Virus record (IMG/VR): IMGVR_UViG_3300030060_008074
Location: 1 to 64,000 of that record
DNA length: 64,000 bases
From: a virus
Reading direction: 5' to 3' (one strand)
Part shown: positions 56,951 to 64,000 of the stretch, piece after piece
How positions within the stretch are numbered: the first letter of the stretch is position 1
Layout of the letters: each line of letters starts with the position of its first letter
The notes under the pieces: generated by a model
Seen by the model: the letters and a program-made list of their open reading frames with translations, nothing else
Told to the model about the DNA's origin: nothing
Databases searched by the model: none
Program-made: the position numbers and the translations under genes

Positions 56951-57241
56951 TTATTCTCCTCTCTTAATTATACAATGAATGTCTAGTTCGTTTATTACAA
57001 AAACTTCTTCTTCATCAACCTCTATAGAGTATGCTCCTCTCTTAGGGTATGCAACTAAGTCTCCAATATTGCAAAGTGGTTCAACTGTATTTCCATAATT
57101 AACTGCTCCTGGGCCTACTGCTAATATTCTACCTCTACTAACACCTTCCTGAGAAATGTCAGGCATAATAACTCCTCCTGAAGTCATCTCTTCTGGGTCT
57201 ACTGGTTTAATTGCTACTTTTCCTCTCATTGGTTCTATCAT
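56951..57241 (-). CDS. groES: Co-chaperonin GroES, 96 aa
   Basis: The 10-kDa partner of GroEL. MRGKVAIKPVDPEEMTSGGV opens the barrel, PDISQEGVSRGRILAVGPGA is the mobile loop and strand region (the loop normally reads IVL; here IMPDISQEG), and YPKRGAYSIEVDEEEVFVIN ends the fold. The ribosome site AAAGGAG precedes the ATG. It lies downstream of the DNA polymerase. Confidence 0.95.
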   Translation of the reverse strand: MIEPMRGKVAIKPVDPEEMTSGGVIMPDISQEGVSRGRILAVGPGAVNYGNTVEPLCNIGDLVAYPKRGAYSIEVDEEEVFVINELDIHCIIKRGE

Positions 57242-57275
57242 AATATAACTCCTTTATTGCGTAAATTCATAACTA

Positions 57276-57287
57276 TATATAAATATC
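57276..57287 (-). promoter_or_regulatory. GATATTTATATA motif, possible late promoter ahead of groES (L7)
   Basis: Minus strand GATATTTATATA, 34 nt ahead of the GroES ATG with an AAAGGAG ribosome site between. It would allow late expression of the chaperonins separately from PolB. Confidence 0.45.
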
Positions 57288-57290
57288 TTT

Positions 57291-59729
57291 TTAATTTGTT
57301 TCTTTATACTCTTCAAGTATATTTTTAACGCTGTCTATCTTATTAAATTCTTTTAGTTGGTCTAAAACTTGTTTCTTAAAAAATGTTTCATAGTCTAATT
57401 CAAATACATCTTTTCTTTCGTCTACTAAATGTAAATCTTCTTCATTAAGACATATTGCTGTCTGTCTATCTCTGGATTTCATATCTTCTTCGCAGTTGCT
57501 TTTTATGTAAAACAGATATGGATTATCAGTATTTTTAATTGCAGTATTTAACTTTTCATTGGCCCAAACAGAAGCTTTTACATGTTGAGGCATAGTTTTA
57601 ATATATTCATTGAATTTTTTAGTAAATGATTTTGATATACCTATTTCTTTGTAATTTACCGATTCTAGTTTTTTTCTAAGGGCAATTAAATGGTCTACTG
57701 ATAACTTTTCTCTAACAGCAAATTCAGCTATTTTATTAAGTGCACCTTTCATAAATTCTGGAGTATCTTTACGAATGATATTCATACCTCTAATATACTT
57801 TTTACCTGTATCTCTTACTATACCGTAATATCTTTTCTTTGAATCTCCAAAATATATCTTTTCCATATCGTATTCAAACTTTAGGTCCATCATCATGTAT
57901 TCGTCTTGCAATCCAGTGTTATATTTCTTTACAAGGTCTTCTTTTAGAGACTCGTTATATAATTCTAGTTGTTCTTCCATTTGTTCAGCGTTTTTACCCA
58001 TAGATTTAACAAATATAGAATCAGTATCACCGTATAAGGTTTTATGCCCATATTCATTAAATTTTAGTACTGCAAATTTAAGAGCCTGTCTAGCAAAATA
58101 AGTTATGGCATCAGCAACTTCTGGCTTATATAGTCTAAATTGACTGAAGCCCATTGCTCCATAAGCTGAATTAAGTATAATTTTGTATGCCCATTGCCTT
58201 TTTTCCATAGCCACTATTTCATCACCTTTGTATTCTCCAGCTTTAAGTGCTCTGTTTATTTCAACACGTTTTAAGAATAGCTTTTTAAGTACATAAGGCA
58301 ATAATCCTAGTTTATAGTCTTGAGCATAAAAAAGGTATCTATCTCCAAACAAGCTTTCATCATGGCCTGTATCTATATAGTTTATGTTGTCAGTCTTTAA
58401 TTGTTTAACAATTTCTTCTATGTCTATTCCTATTTGCTTACAACCTTTTTCTGAAGCAATAAATGTTTCAGGACTAAGATTAAATGACATTATTGAAGTA
58501 GGGTACAGAGAAGTATAATCCATTACTGTAACGTCATCATGAGCTCCTGGTTCAGTTGGATTAAATACAATTGCTCCTGCATATTGTTGTTTTTGGCCAT
58601 GTCTTCTTTTTGGAAATATTAGTTTTTTATGAAACTCTTTTAGTATATAGTTATCTACAATCATAGATTTGTAGAACACTAGACCTAAAGAATCTAGATT
58701 TGCAATACTTTGAATTGTTGTATATAATCCAAAAACGTTTATTTTATCATTTATTTCTTTTAGTATTTCAACGTCACGAATACCATATTCTATAAAGCCT
58801 TTGAAATTATCTTGCCAATCTTTCCAAGTTACGTCAGTTAATTTATCTAGGCCATCTTCTCCGACAATTTCTTTTACAGCAGTTGCCAATTTATAGTTTG
58901 GTAAATTATATCCCATATCTTGAACACTTTCCATCATATCAATATGGTCTAGACCTTTGATATTTACTTTCCAATATTCACCACGCTTTCTGATATATAC
59001 ATCCTTTATAGGAGACAAATTTTCATATGGTAATCCTAGAACCCTACACCTATTTACAATATATGGAAGGTCATAACCAGCAGAATACCATCCACTTATT
59101 ATATCTACCTTCATCATGTTTACCATGTTTATGAAGCCTAGTATCATGCTCTCTTCGTCTTTTGATAACATGAAAACATATTCATCTTTTTCTATTATTT
59201 TAGGGTCATCAAAGTCTTTTGTATGTTCAGGGTGCCAAGCAAATACAAAATATTTATTTTTACTAGGTAAATAACACTGTAAAGAAGTTATAGGTTGTTT
59301 TGCTTTTTCAGGCATATTGTCTCTTGGGTTTTCAGGGTCGTACCAAGTTTCAATATCAAAATACATTATGTTTCTATGCTGTGACCATTCTAAACCTTTA
59401 TCTAATACAAAATTAAATTCTGGACTTTTATCACATTCAAATATTCTATCTGGATATTTTTTAGATATTTCGTTTCTTATCTTTATAGAAGTGTATTCTA
59501 CCCTGTATACCTCTTCTTCATATAGAGAATTATATATTTTTGTGTCACTACAGTCAAATTGTTTAATATCTAGTATATCGTCAATATGCTTTGCAGAGTA
59601 GTAAAAATAATCTTTGAAGTTATCTACTTTAGTTACGAAATCACCGTTTTCGTCGTAGCCAAATTGGTATATTTTGTATATACCTCTGTCAAATTTTGAC
59701 GTTATTCTTGATAGTTTGAATGTACTCAT
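57291..59729 (-). CDS. Family B DNA polymerase (T4 gp43-like), 812 aa
   Basis: Replicative polymerase with proofreading. Exonuclease motif I is MYFDIETWYD (about residue 125), motif II lies in IISGWYSAGYDLPYIVNRCR (about 220) and motif III in YGIRDVEIL (about 317). Polymerase motif A is VMDYTSLYPTSIMSFNLSPE, motif B is the KxxxNSxYG helix (KIILNSAYGAMGF) and motif C is YGDTDSIF; the KKRYYG element follows. A little shorter than T4 gp43 (898). All catalytic residues are present. It drives phage genome replication and supports the view that this is a T4-type genome. Confidence 0.95.
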   Translation of the reverse strand: MSTFKLSRITSKFDRGIYKIYQFGYDENGDFVTKVDNFKDYFYYSAKHIDDILDIKQFDCSDTKIYNSLYEEEVYRVEYTSIKIRNEISKKYPDRIFECDKSPEFNFVLDKGLEWSQHRNIMYFDIETWYDPENPRDNMPEKAKQPITSLQCYLPSKNKYFVFAWHPEHTKDFDDPKIIEKDEYVFMLSKDEESMILGFINMVNMMKVDIISGWYSAGYDLPYIVNRCRVLGLPYENLSPIKDVYIRKRGEYWKVNIKGLDHIDMMESVQDMGYNLPNYKLATAVKEIVGEDGLDKLTDVTWKDWQDNFKGFIEYGIRDVEILKEINDKINVFGLYTTIQSIANLDSLGLVFYKSMIVDNYILKEFHKKLIFPKRRHGQKQQYAGAIVFNPTEPGAHDDVTVMDYTSLYPTSIMSFNLSPETFIASEKGCKQIGIDIEEIVKQLKTDNINYIDTGHDESLFGDRYLFYAQDYKLGLLPYVLKKLFLKRVEINRALKAGEYKGDEIVAMEKRQWAYKIILNSAYGAMGFSQFRLYKPEVADAITYFARQALKFAVLKFNEYGHKTLYGDTDSIFVKSMGKNAEQMEEQLELYNESLKEDLVKKYNTGLQDEYMMMDLKFEYDMEKIYFGDSKKRYYGIVRDTGKKYIRGMNIIRKDTPEFMKGALNKIAEFAVREKLSVDHLIALRKKLESVNYKEIGISKSFTKKFNEYIKTMPQHVKASVWANEKLNTAIKNTDNPYLFYIKSNCEEDMKSRDRQTAICLNEEDLHLVDERKDVFELDYETFFKKQVLDQLKEFNKIDSVKNILEEYKETN

Positions 59730-59750
59730 AGTTTATGTTTTTATATAGTA

Positions 59751-59802
59751 AATATAATAAATTTATTTCAATTAAAAAAATTCTGGGTGAAAAGTTATTA
59801 AC
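59751..59802 (-). promoter_or_regulatory. Promoter of the TTTACC-N17-TATATT family with GTTAATAAC box (P8)
   Basis: Minus strand: TTTTTT (59779-59774), 17 nt, TATATT (59756-59751), with the GTTAATAAC box at 59802-59794, 37 nt upstream of the -10, as in P1. Ahead of the PolB start at 59729. Confidence 0.55.
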
Positions 59803-59807
59803 AATTG

Positions 59808-59881
59808 TGGAGAATATCGGAGTCGAACCGATGACCTCTTGGATGCAAACCAAGCGCTCTAGCCAGCTGAGCTAATTCCCC
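59808..59881 (-). tRNA. tRNA-Ala (anticodon TGC)
   Basis: A 74-nt cloverleaf: acceptor GGGGAAT with ATTCTCC, D-arm GCTC..GAGC, anticodon stem CTTGG/CCAAG around TTTGCAT (anticodon TGC, reading GCA), T-arm ATCGG TTCGACT CCGAT, discriminator A. The acceptor has a G3:U70 pair, the alanine identity element. CCA is not encoded (ACA follows). It sits 4 nt downstream of the 487-residue gene. Confidence 0.95.
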
Positions 59882-59885
59882 ATAA

Positions 59886-61349
59886 CTATTTCAAGTCATA
59901 TGAACTGCCAGATTTATCTAGCATTCCAGCCTTAACCATTTCTTGCATTATTGCCCAACTCTCTTTCCAGTTAGAATCTAACTTTAATCCGTGGCCACCT
60001 TCAGATATAACAACTCTAAGTACCTGTTGGTGAGAAATACCTTTTCCACCAAGAGACTTCATAATTCTAGTTATTAAATCTACTCCTGTTTGACTAAGAG
60101 TTATCTTTTTTGTTTTTGCTTTCTTTATCTTTTTAACAATATTAGAAGAAGGCTTTTCTTCTTTAACCATTTTTACTTTGCAAGTTTCTCCTACAAGAAC
60201 TTCTTCCATTTCAACCTTTTCAGTTAATATTGGTTTTACAGGCTTTGGCGTGCTTCTAGCTACTTTTCTGTTTTTAATTAGATGAGGATTGTTTTTTAAC
60301 CTACAATATACAGAATACTGGCAAAGACTAACTTCTGTACCATAAGATTTTAGCTCATTTTGTTCATCTTCAAATATCTTTATGCCGTTTGTAGAGGTGT
60401 AATTCCATAGCTCTTTATGAAACTCTATATCCAATATTTCCTTTTGATTTTCTCTTATCCAAACAACTCTCTCGCCTAAAGGTACTTCCTTTTTAGATAA
60501 ATTTGGAAACATAAGTTCTAAGGTTTCAACTGCGCCTGGTCCTGGAGCAACAAATTTAGAGTCATGGCTAAAATTTAATTTAGGATTAACTGAATTAGAA
60601 GTTGAACAGTGATAACCATAATAATCTCCAATCATGTTTTCACCAGTAAGATACGCAAAACCTTCACTAAGGTCTTTAGCTTCTCTCATACCTTGCATTA
60701 CTGTTTTGTTTGCATTATATCCAGAAGGTAAATGCGTCCATGAAGCAATCCATTCAGATACATTTGACCATGTTCCTTTATCATCATGCCTTGCATTTCC
60801 TAAATACCATTCATTAACAAACCTTCTACCTGCAGTTTGTATGCTTGTATGTAATTCAGTTGTACCCCATACCTTTTGTTTATTTGCTTTGGCCTGTACT
60901 GCTAATTCTCTGAGTTGTTTTGTATATTCACCAACAACTTCAGTTTTCTTAAACTGTATTTGTTCCTGTCCTAGTTTAATAAAATCTATGTGGGCTTTTT
61001 TATCATCATCTATTCCTGTCAGTATGTTGTGTACGCCTCTTGCTCCATAGAAGTGAGATATGATGGTATTACCTATAACATTTTGCCATTTTAATCCTGG
61101 TACAGTGACAATATTTTCCATTATGTACACCATCCTATCGTCCGCAGTTATTGAAGGGTGAAAGTATTCTACTTCTAAACCTAGAGCAGGATCTGTAGGA
61201 TTATACGAATCAACTATTCCTTTTTGAAACAAAGTTCTTCTATTCACCATTTTAACAAAGTGTTCGTAGTCTTTTAGAACATCCCAGTCTAGACTATTTC
61301 TTAATAATTGGTCTTTTGTACTACCAGGCTGTATCAATAAACTATTCAT
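59886..61349 (-). CDS. Candidate DNA-base hypermodification enzyme (aGPT-PPlase-like), 487 aa
   Basis: Residues 30-360 show the pattern I recall for the alpha-glutamyl/putrescinyl thymine pyrophosphorylase (aGPT-PPlase) families, DNA-glycosylase-like proteins linked to hypermodified thymine in phage DNA. Elements: NRRTLFQKGIVDSYN at the start, MENIVTVPGLKWQNVIGNTI, EGFAYLTGENMIGDYYGYHC, SKFVAPGPGAVETLELMFPN (the GPGA-x-x-x-L segment) and TEVSLCQYSVYCRLKNNP (L-C-x-Y). A basic linker (370-420) and a C-terminal helical domain (QTGVDLITRIMKSLGGKGIS) resemble a winged helix. The match is from memory; if wrong it is an uncharacterised large protein. It is upstream of a tRNA and PolB. Confidence 0.5.
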   Translation of the reverse strand: MNSLLIQPGSTKDQLLRNSLDWDVLKDYEHFVKMVNRRTLFQKGIVDSYNPTDPALGLEVEYFHPSITADDRMVYIMENIVTVPGLKWQNVIGNTIISHFYGARGVHNILTGIDDDKKAHIDFIKLGQEQIQFKKTEVVGEYTKQLRELAVQAKANKQKVWGTTELHTSIQTAGRRFVNEWYLGNARHDDKGTWSNVSEWIASWTHLPSGYNANKTVMQGMREAKDLSEGFAYLTGENMIGDYYGYHCSTSNSVNPKLNFSHDSKFVAPGPGAVETLELMFPNLSKKEVPLGERVVWIRENQKEILDIEFHKELWNYTSTNGIKIFEDEQNELKSYGTEVSLCQYSVYCRLKNNPHLIKNRKVARSTPKPVKPILTEKVEMEEVLVGETCKVKMVKEEKPSSNIVKKIKKAKTKKITLSQTGVDLITRIMKSLGGKGISHQQVLRVVISEGGHGLKLDSNWKESWAIMQEMVKAGMLDKSGSSYDLK

Positions 61350-61737
61350 TCAAATCCTCCAGGTGTCTTACATTTTCTTTCTCTGTAAAGTCATGTGAGA
61401 TGTGTATTACCTTTCCAGTCCAATTCCTTTCAATTTCTTGTTTTTGTACTTCATCATCTTCAAAGAAAAATTGAACTTCGATTCCTTCTTCAATCTTTAA
61501 GAATCTAAGGGTATTTGCTTTATGCATCCCTGAAGTTGTTCTACTTTTCTCATCAAAAGGCAATGGATTAAAGTATACGTGATTTTTTATTCCATGCTTG
61601 TGTAAAAAAGCCTTTGTTTCTGGCTCTTCTTCATAACTTCTACCAGTTATTATTACATCATTTGGGCCAGGTCTTACACCACACACTCCATTTCCTAAAT
61701 GAATTACTCCGTCTATATCAAATCCATTAACTTTCAT
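61342..61737 (-). CDS. HAD-type phosphatase-like protein, 131 aa
   Basis: MKVNGFDIDGVIHLGNGVCG is motif I, NDVIITGRSYEEEPETKAFL is motif II, and EVQFFFEDDEVQKQEIERNW has the acidic motif IV. A small, capless HAD. Its substrate is unknown; nucleotide or sugar phosphates are equally possible. Overlaps the modification-enzyme gene by 8 nt. Confidence 0.7.
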   Translation of the reverse strand: MKVNGFDIDGVIHLGNGVCGVRPGPNDVIITGRSYEEEPETKAFLHKHGIKNHVYFNPLPFDEKSRTTSGMHKANTLRFLKIEEGIEVQFFFEDDEVQKQEIERNWTGKVIHISHDFTEKENVRHLEDLNE

Positions 61738-61739
61738 AA

Positions 61740-62927
61740 TTATTTATTCATTTGCTTTGAAGTAGATTCTGTCAATCTTCTGTTTGCTAATTCAGTACAC
61801 TCATAAACTGCATCTGAAAACATCATCTGGTCTGGTGGAGTTTTTTGAGTAAATGCAGAAGGTCCTCTTAATGCTCCAACAACTCCTAATTCTCTTGCCA
61901 CCTTTAAATATCTAATTGCGTCTATTACTACTCCTGCAGAATTTGGACTATCTTGAACACTTAACTGAGCGTCAAATATTACTGGGGAACCACCAAATCC
62001 TTCTAGTTCCAATCTAAAGTTTGCAACTTTGTTATCTCCATAGTAGTGAATATATTCAGAAGGTCCTGCATGTAGGAATGAATCTTCAGTTGATATATTT
62101 CTAATGTCATTTTGGGCTCTAATAACATTTTCTTTTGAAATCTTTTTTGAAGCTAATCTAGTTTTATCTTCCATATTTAAGAAATCAGTATTACCTCCTA
62201 CATTTCTTTGAATGTGGGCCTTTACATGGTGTCCTCTTTCAAAGGCTAATTCTTGTAGCATTTGGGATACAATACTTGCCCCGAATTGAGAACGCATATC
62301 ATCACCGATCAATGGTATACCTGCATCAATAAATCTTTGTTCCCATGCTGGGTCTGAGGCTATAAATACAGGAATACAATTTACAAAAGAAATTCCAGTT
62401 TCTAGACAAATTTCAGCCCAAAATTCTGTAGTCTTTTGCGAGCCGACAGGTAAGTAGTTGATAAGAATTTCTACATCTAAAGATTTTAACTTGTCGATAA
62501 TAGATGCTTTCCATTTTCTTTCTAATGTAGTCGTCCAAGATACTCTATTCATATCTGTAGAATTTCTTAGCTTTTCAGAAACTAAGAATCTATTTTCTTC
62601 AGGATAACTATCCATTAACCCTGCATAACCATCGATTACAGGAGATTCATATACTGGGGCTTTAGAATCAATAGTATCTACAATATTCCATGCTGAATTA
62701 GGTCTTTGCTGAAGAGCTTCTCCTAATGGTAAACCAACTTTACGCTCATCAATATCAAAACCTACTACAAATTCAACATCACCAGCTAAATAGCCTCCAA
62801 TGTCTGTTTTCATCACGCCAGTTTCTGCTTTATTATTTTCAGCATAGTATTGTACTCCTTCTACAAGTGATTTTGCACAATTACCTACACCAATAATTCC
62901 TACTTTAATTTTTTTGTTTTTTGCCAT
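61740..62927 (-). CDS. myo-Inositol-1-phosphate synthase, 395 aa
   Basis: Converts glucose-6-phosphate to inositol-3-phosphate using NAD. KVGIIGVGNCAKSLVEGVQY is the cofactor site (G-V-G-N-C-A) of the compact prokaryotic form. Other typical parts are VEFVVGFDIDERKVGLPLGE, EILINYLPVGSQKTTEFWAE, GISFVNCIPVFIASDPAWEQ and GIPLIGDDMRSQFGASIVSQ. The length fits actinobacterial/archaeal-type enzymes. It is the first gene of promoter P9's unit. It may feed an inositol-containing lipid or glycan, or act in modification of the phage surface; the reason for its presence here is not known. Confidence 0.9.
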   Translation of the reverse strand: MAKNKKIKVGIIGVGNCAKSLVEGVQYYAENNKAETGVMKTDIGGYLAGDVEFVVGFDIDERKVGLPLGEALQQRPNSAWNIVDTIDSKAPVYESPVIDGYAGLMDSYPEENRFLVSEKLRNSTDMNRVSWTTTLERKWKASIIDKLKSLDVEILINYLPVGSQKTTEFWAEICLETGISFVNCIPVFIASDPAWEQRFIDAGIPLIGDDMRSQFGASIVSQMLQELAFERGHHVKAHIQRNVGGNTDFLNMEDKTRLASKKISKENVIRAQNDIRNISTEDSFLHAGPSEYIHYYGDNKVANFRLELEGFGGSPVIFDAQLSVQDSPNSAGVVIDAIRYLKVARELGVVGALRGPSAFTQKTPPDQMMFSDAVYECTELANRRLTESTSKQMNK

Positions 62928-62962
62928 GTTTTAATCCTCTTTAATTTTTATTTCTTTTATAT

Positions 62963-62991
62963 AATATAATAAATTTTTTTTAATCGGTAAA
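62963..62991 (-). promoter_or_regulatory. Promoter of the TTTACC-N17-TATATT family (P9)
   Basis: Minus strand: TTTACC (62991-62986), 17 nt, TATATT (62968-62963), with a 35-nt leader carrying AGAGGA before the ATG at 62927. One of the best matches. Confidence 0.65.
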
Positions 62992-63029
62992 ATTATTTCA
63001 CTTTTAATTTTCCCATAATAAATACTAAG

Positions 63030-64000
63030 TTAGAATGAAAAAACTACACTTTTGTGATAATTATTTTCACAATTATTTTCCATATCCCATCTATAAAATT
63101 CTCTACTCAAGTGAACACTTTGTGGTTTTTCCATAGCATCAAACGATAGTTCACCTTTATTATTTAGTATATTTTCTGGCCAGGATAGAGCTTTCCACCC
63201 ATATTGTGCACAAACACTATCAACAGTATCATTGAATATTTTTACTAATTCTGTTCTTTCTTGCCAAGAACCGTAAAAAGGAGTATCTTTGTAATATCCT
63301 GTTTTTGGCAGCTTTCTACTTTCGTTCTCAATAGGTATAGCATGAGATATTTCTATGTTTGGTATGTTTAATTGACTTAACTGATCTGCTAAATATATAA
63401 CCATGACTCTAGTGGCCTTTTCTCTATCTTCTCTTCTACATAGATGGTGCCTAATATCTATATTACCTGCATAAAATGTAAGGTGTGTTAGGTCGTCTGT
63501 ATTTATACCAGATTTTTCCATTATCTTTTCTTTGACTCCATCTCTTAATATTGAGAAAAGTGTTAATCCATCATTTCTGCTTGTCATATATCCTGGTTGG
63601 TACATAGAAAACGAATGACTATCTCCAAAGCATAACTTTGTAGTTTTTTCTACTCTATCAAATTTTTCAGTTTTATCAATTGCCTTTTGTAATTCTTCTA
63701 AATCTATTATTTTTGCAAATGCTGAAGTTGAAGAGTTTTTAAGCCTCTTTGAAACCATATCAACTAAATCTGGCATTTCATGTTGAAGGCATAATAATTT
63801 ACCAGGATAACTCTCTAACTGAATCATTTTCTTACAAAAGTCATCTCCTAATCCACCAAAAAGATTTAGTGTTCCTTCGTAACTTATACCTAAATAAAGT
63901 ATTATGGCATCGTATTCATGCAGCTTCTCACCCTTATCTAGTATTCTTATATCGGTATATCCAGCGCTAATACACTGATTTAATACTTTATGGGCCCAAG
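63030..64000 (-). CDS. SGNH-hydrolase-like protein, partial at window edge
   Basis: The frame stays open to the right edge of the window (from WAHKVLNQCISAGYTDIRIL onward), so the ATG at 63827 is not the true start and the gene is truncated by the window. LCFGDSHSFSMYQPGYMTSR contains a G-D-S-H block like the nucleophile motif of SGNH/GDSL hydrolases, and a later PQSVHLSREFYRW could be the D/H catalytic segment. A hydrolase for acyl or sugar esters is possible; the upstream part looks like a Rossmann-type fold (DAIILYLGISYEGTLNLFGG). The family assignment is tentative. Confidence 0.55.
   Translation of the reverse strand, partial: WAHKVLNQCISAGYTDIRILDKGEKLHEYDAIILYLGISYEGTLNLFGGLGDDFCKKMIQLESYPGKLLCLQHEMPDLVDMVSKRLKNSSTSAFAKIIDLEELQKAIDKTEKFDRVEKTTKLCFGDSHSFSMYQPGYMTSRNDGLTLFSILRDGVKEKIMEKSGINTDDLTHLTFYAGNIDIRHHLCRREDREKATRVMVIYLADQLSQLNIPNIEISHAIPIENESRKLPKTGYYKDTPFYGSWQERTELVKIFNDTVDSVCAQYGWKALSWPENILNNKGELSFDAMEKPQSVHLSREFYRWDMENNCENNYHKSVVFSF

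Noticed and set aside
60634-61050. Plus-strand open frame of 138 codons
   Set aside because: Antisense to the candidate base-modification gene; low-complexity hydrophobic product with no start signal.
55323-62927. Possibility that the window is a bacterial chromosome, since GroEL, GroES, cysteine synthase and inositol-phosphate synthase are typical host genes
   Set aside because: They are embedded on one strand among a T4-type DNA polymerase, tiny overlapping genes and phage-type proteins, and they share the same promoter family. A prophage cannot be excluded, but no integrase or attachment site is visible.

Overview
The window looks like part of the genome of a large tailed bacteriophage. 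It is very AT-rich and every recognised gene lies on the minus strand. Genes are packed with 1-16 nt overlaps, many very short, and include a T4-type family B DNA polymerase, a lone tRNA-Ala, GroES and GroEL, a staphylococcal-nuclease homologue and an HNH-type protein. No capsid, tail or terminase gene is visible. Two secreted proteins end in what look like type IX secretion (T9SS) sorting domains, one of them textbook. T9SS is confined to Bacteroidota, so the host is most likely an aquatic Bacteroidota bacterium. This is inferred from sequence alone.

Layout, in window coordinates (transcription runs right to left). 0-5.9 kb: small regulatory or unknown proteins (zinc fingers, HNH), a membrane-anchored M23 endopeptidase, a Tyr-rich lipoprotein and a small T9SS-type protein. 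5.9-19.9 kb: a virion/envelope block. It holds thirteen proteins that begin with a short leader of the form M-(I)-K-L-K-x-I-L-x-E or end an early segment in L-x-E. They are interleaved with a thioredoxin-fold protein, an outer-membrane beta-barrel and a 1153-residue Cys-rich repeat protein with a T9SS sorting domain. 20.6-51.9 kb: a 30-kb glycan block with nucleotide-sugar synthesis and many glycosyltransferases. It reads as routes to ADP- or GDP-heptose (and 6-deoxyheptose), CMP-sialic acid with a GT29 sialyltransferase, a CMP-Kdo-like sugar and UDP-galactofuranose. 52-64 kb: replication and housekeeping, with a SLOG protein, cysteine synthase, Cas4/RecB-like nuclease, GroEL, GroES, PolB, tRNA-Ala, a candidate DNA-base hypermodification enzyme, inositol-phosphate synthase and an SGNH-like protein.

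Two promoter-like families organise the window. Nine copies of TTTACC-N17-TATATT (eight with exactly 17 bp, one with 18) sit in the few real intergenic gaps and divide the genes into transcription units. In four of them the -10 box ends only 5-8 nt before the start codon, which implies leaderless mRNAs. Three carry an upstream GTTAATAAC box, at 37, 37 and 47 bp from the -10. A second motif, GATATTTATATA, lies ahead of the virion block genes and GroES and may be the late promoter.

The strongest candidate for an undescribed system is the leader-peptide family. The leaders resemble the capsid-targeting sequences of T4 internal proteins, which the prohead protease cuts after L/I-x-E. If this holds, the phage packs a dozen or more proteins into its head, including a HAD phosphatase, a PAP2 phosphatase and an HExxH metalloprotease. 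The second candidate is phage use of the host T9SS to decorate the infected cell surface.
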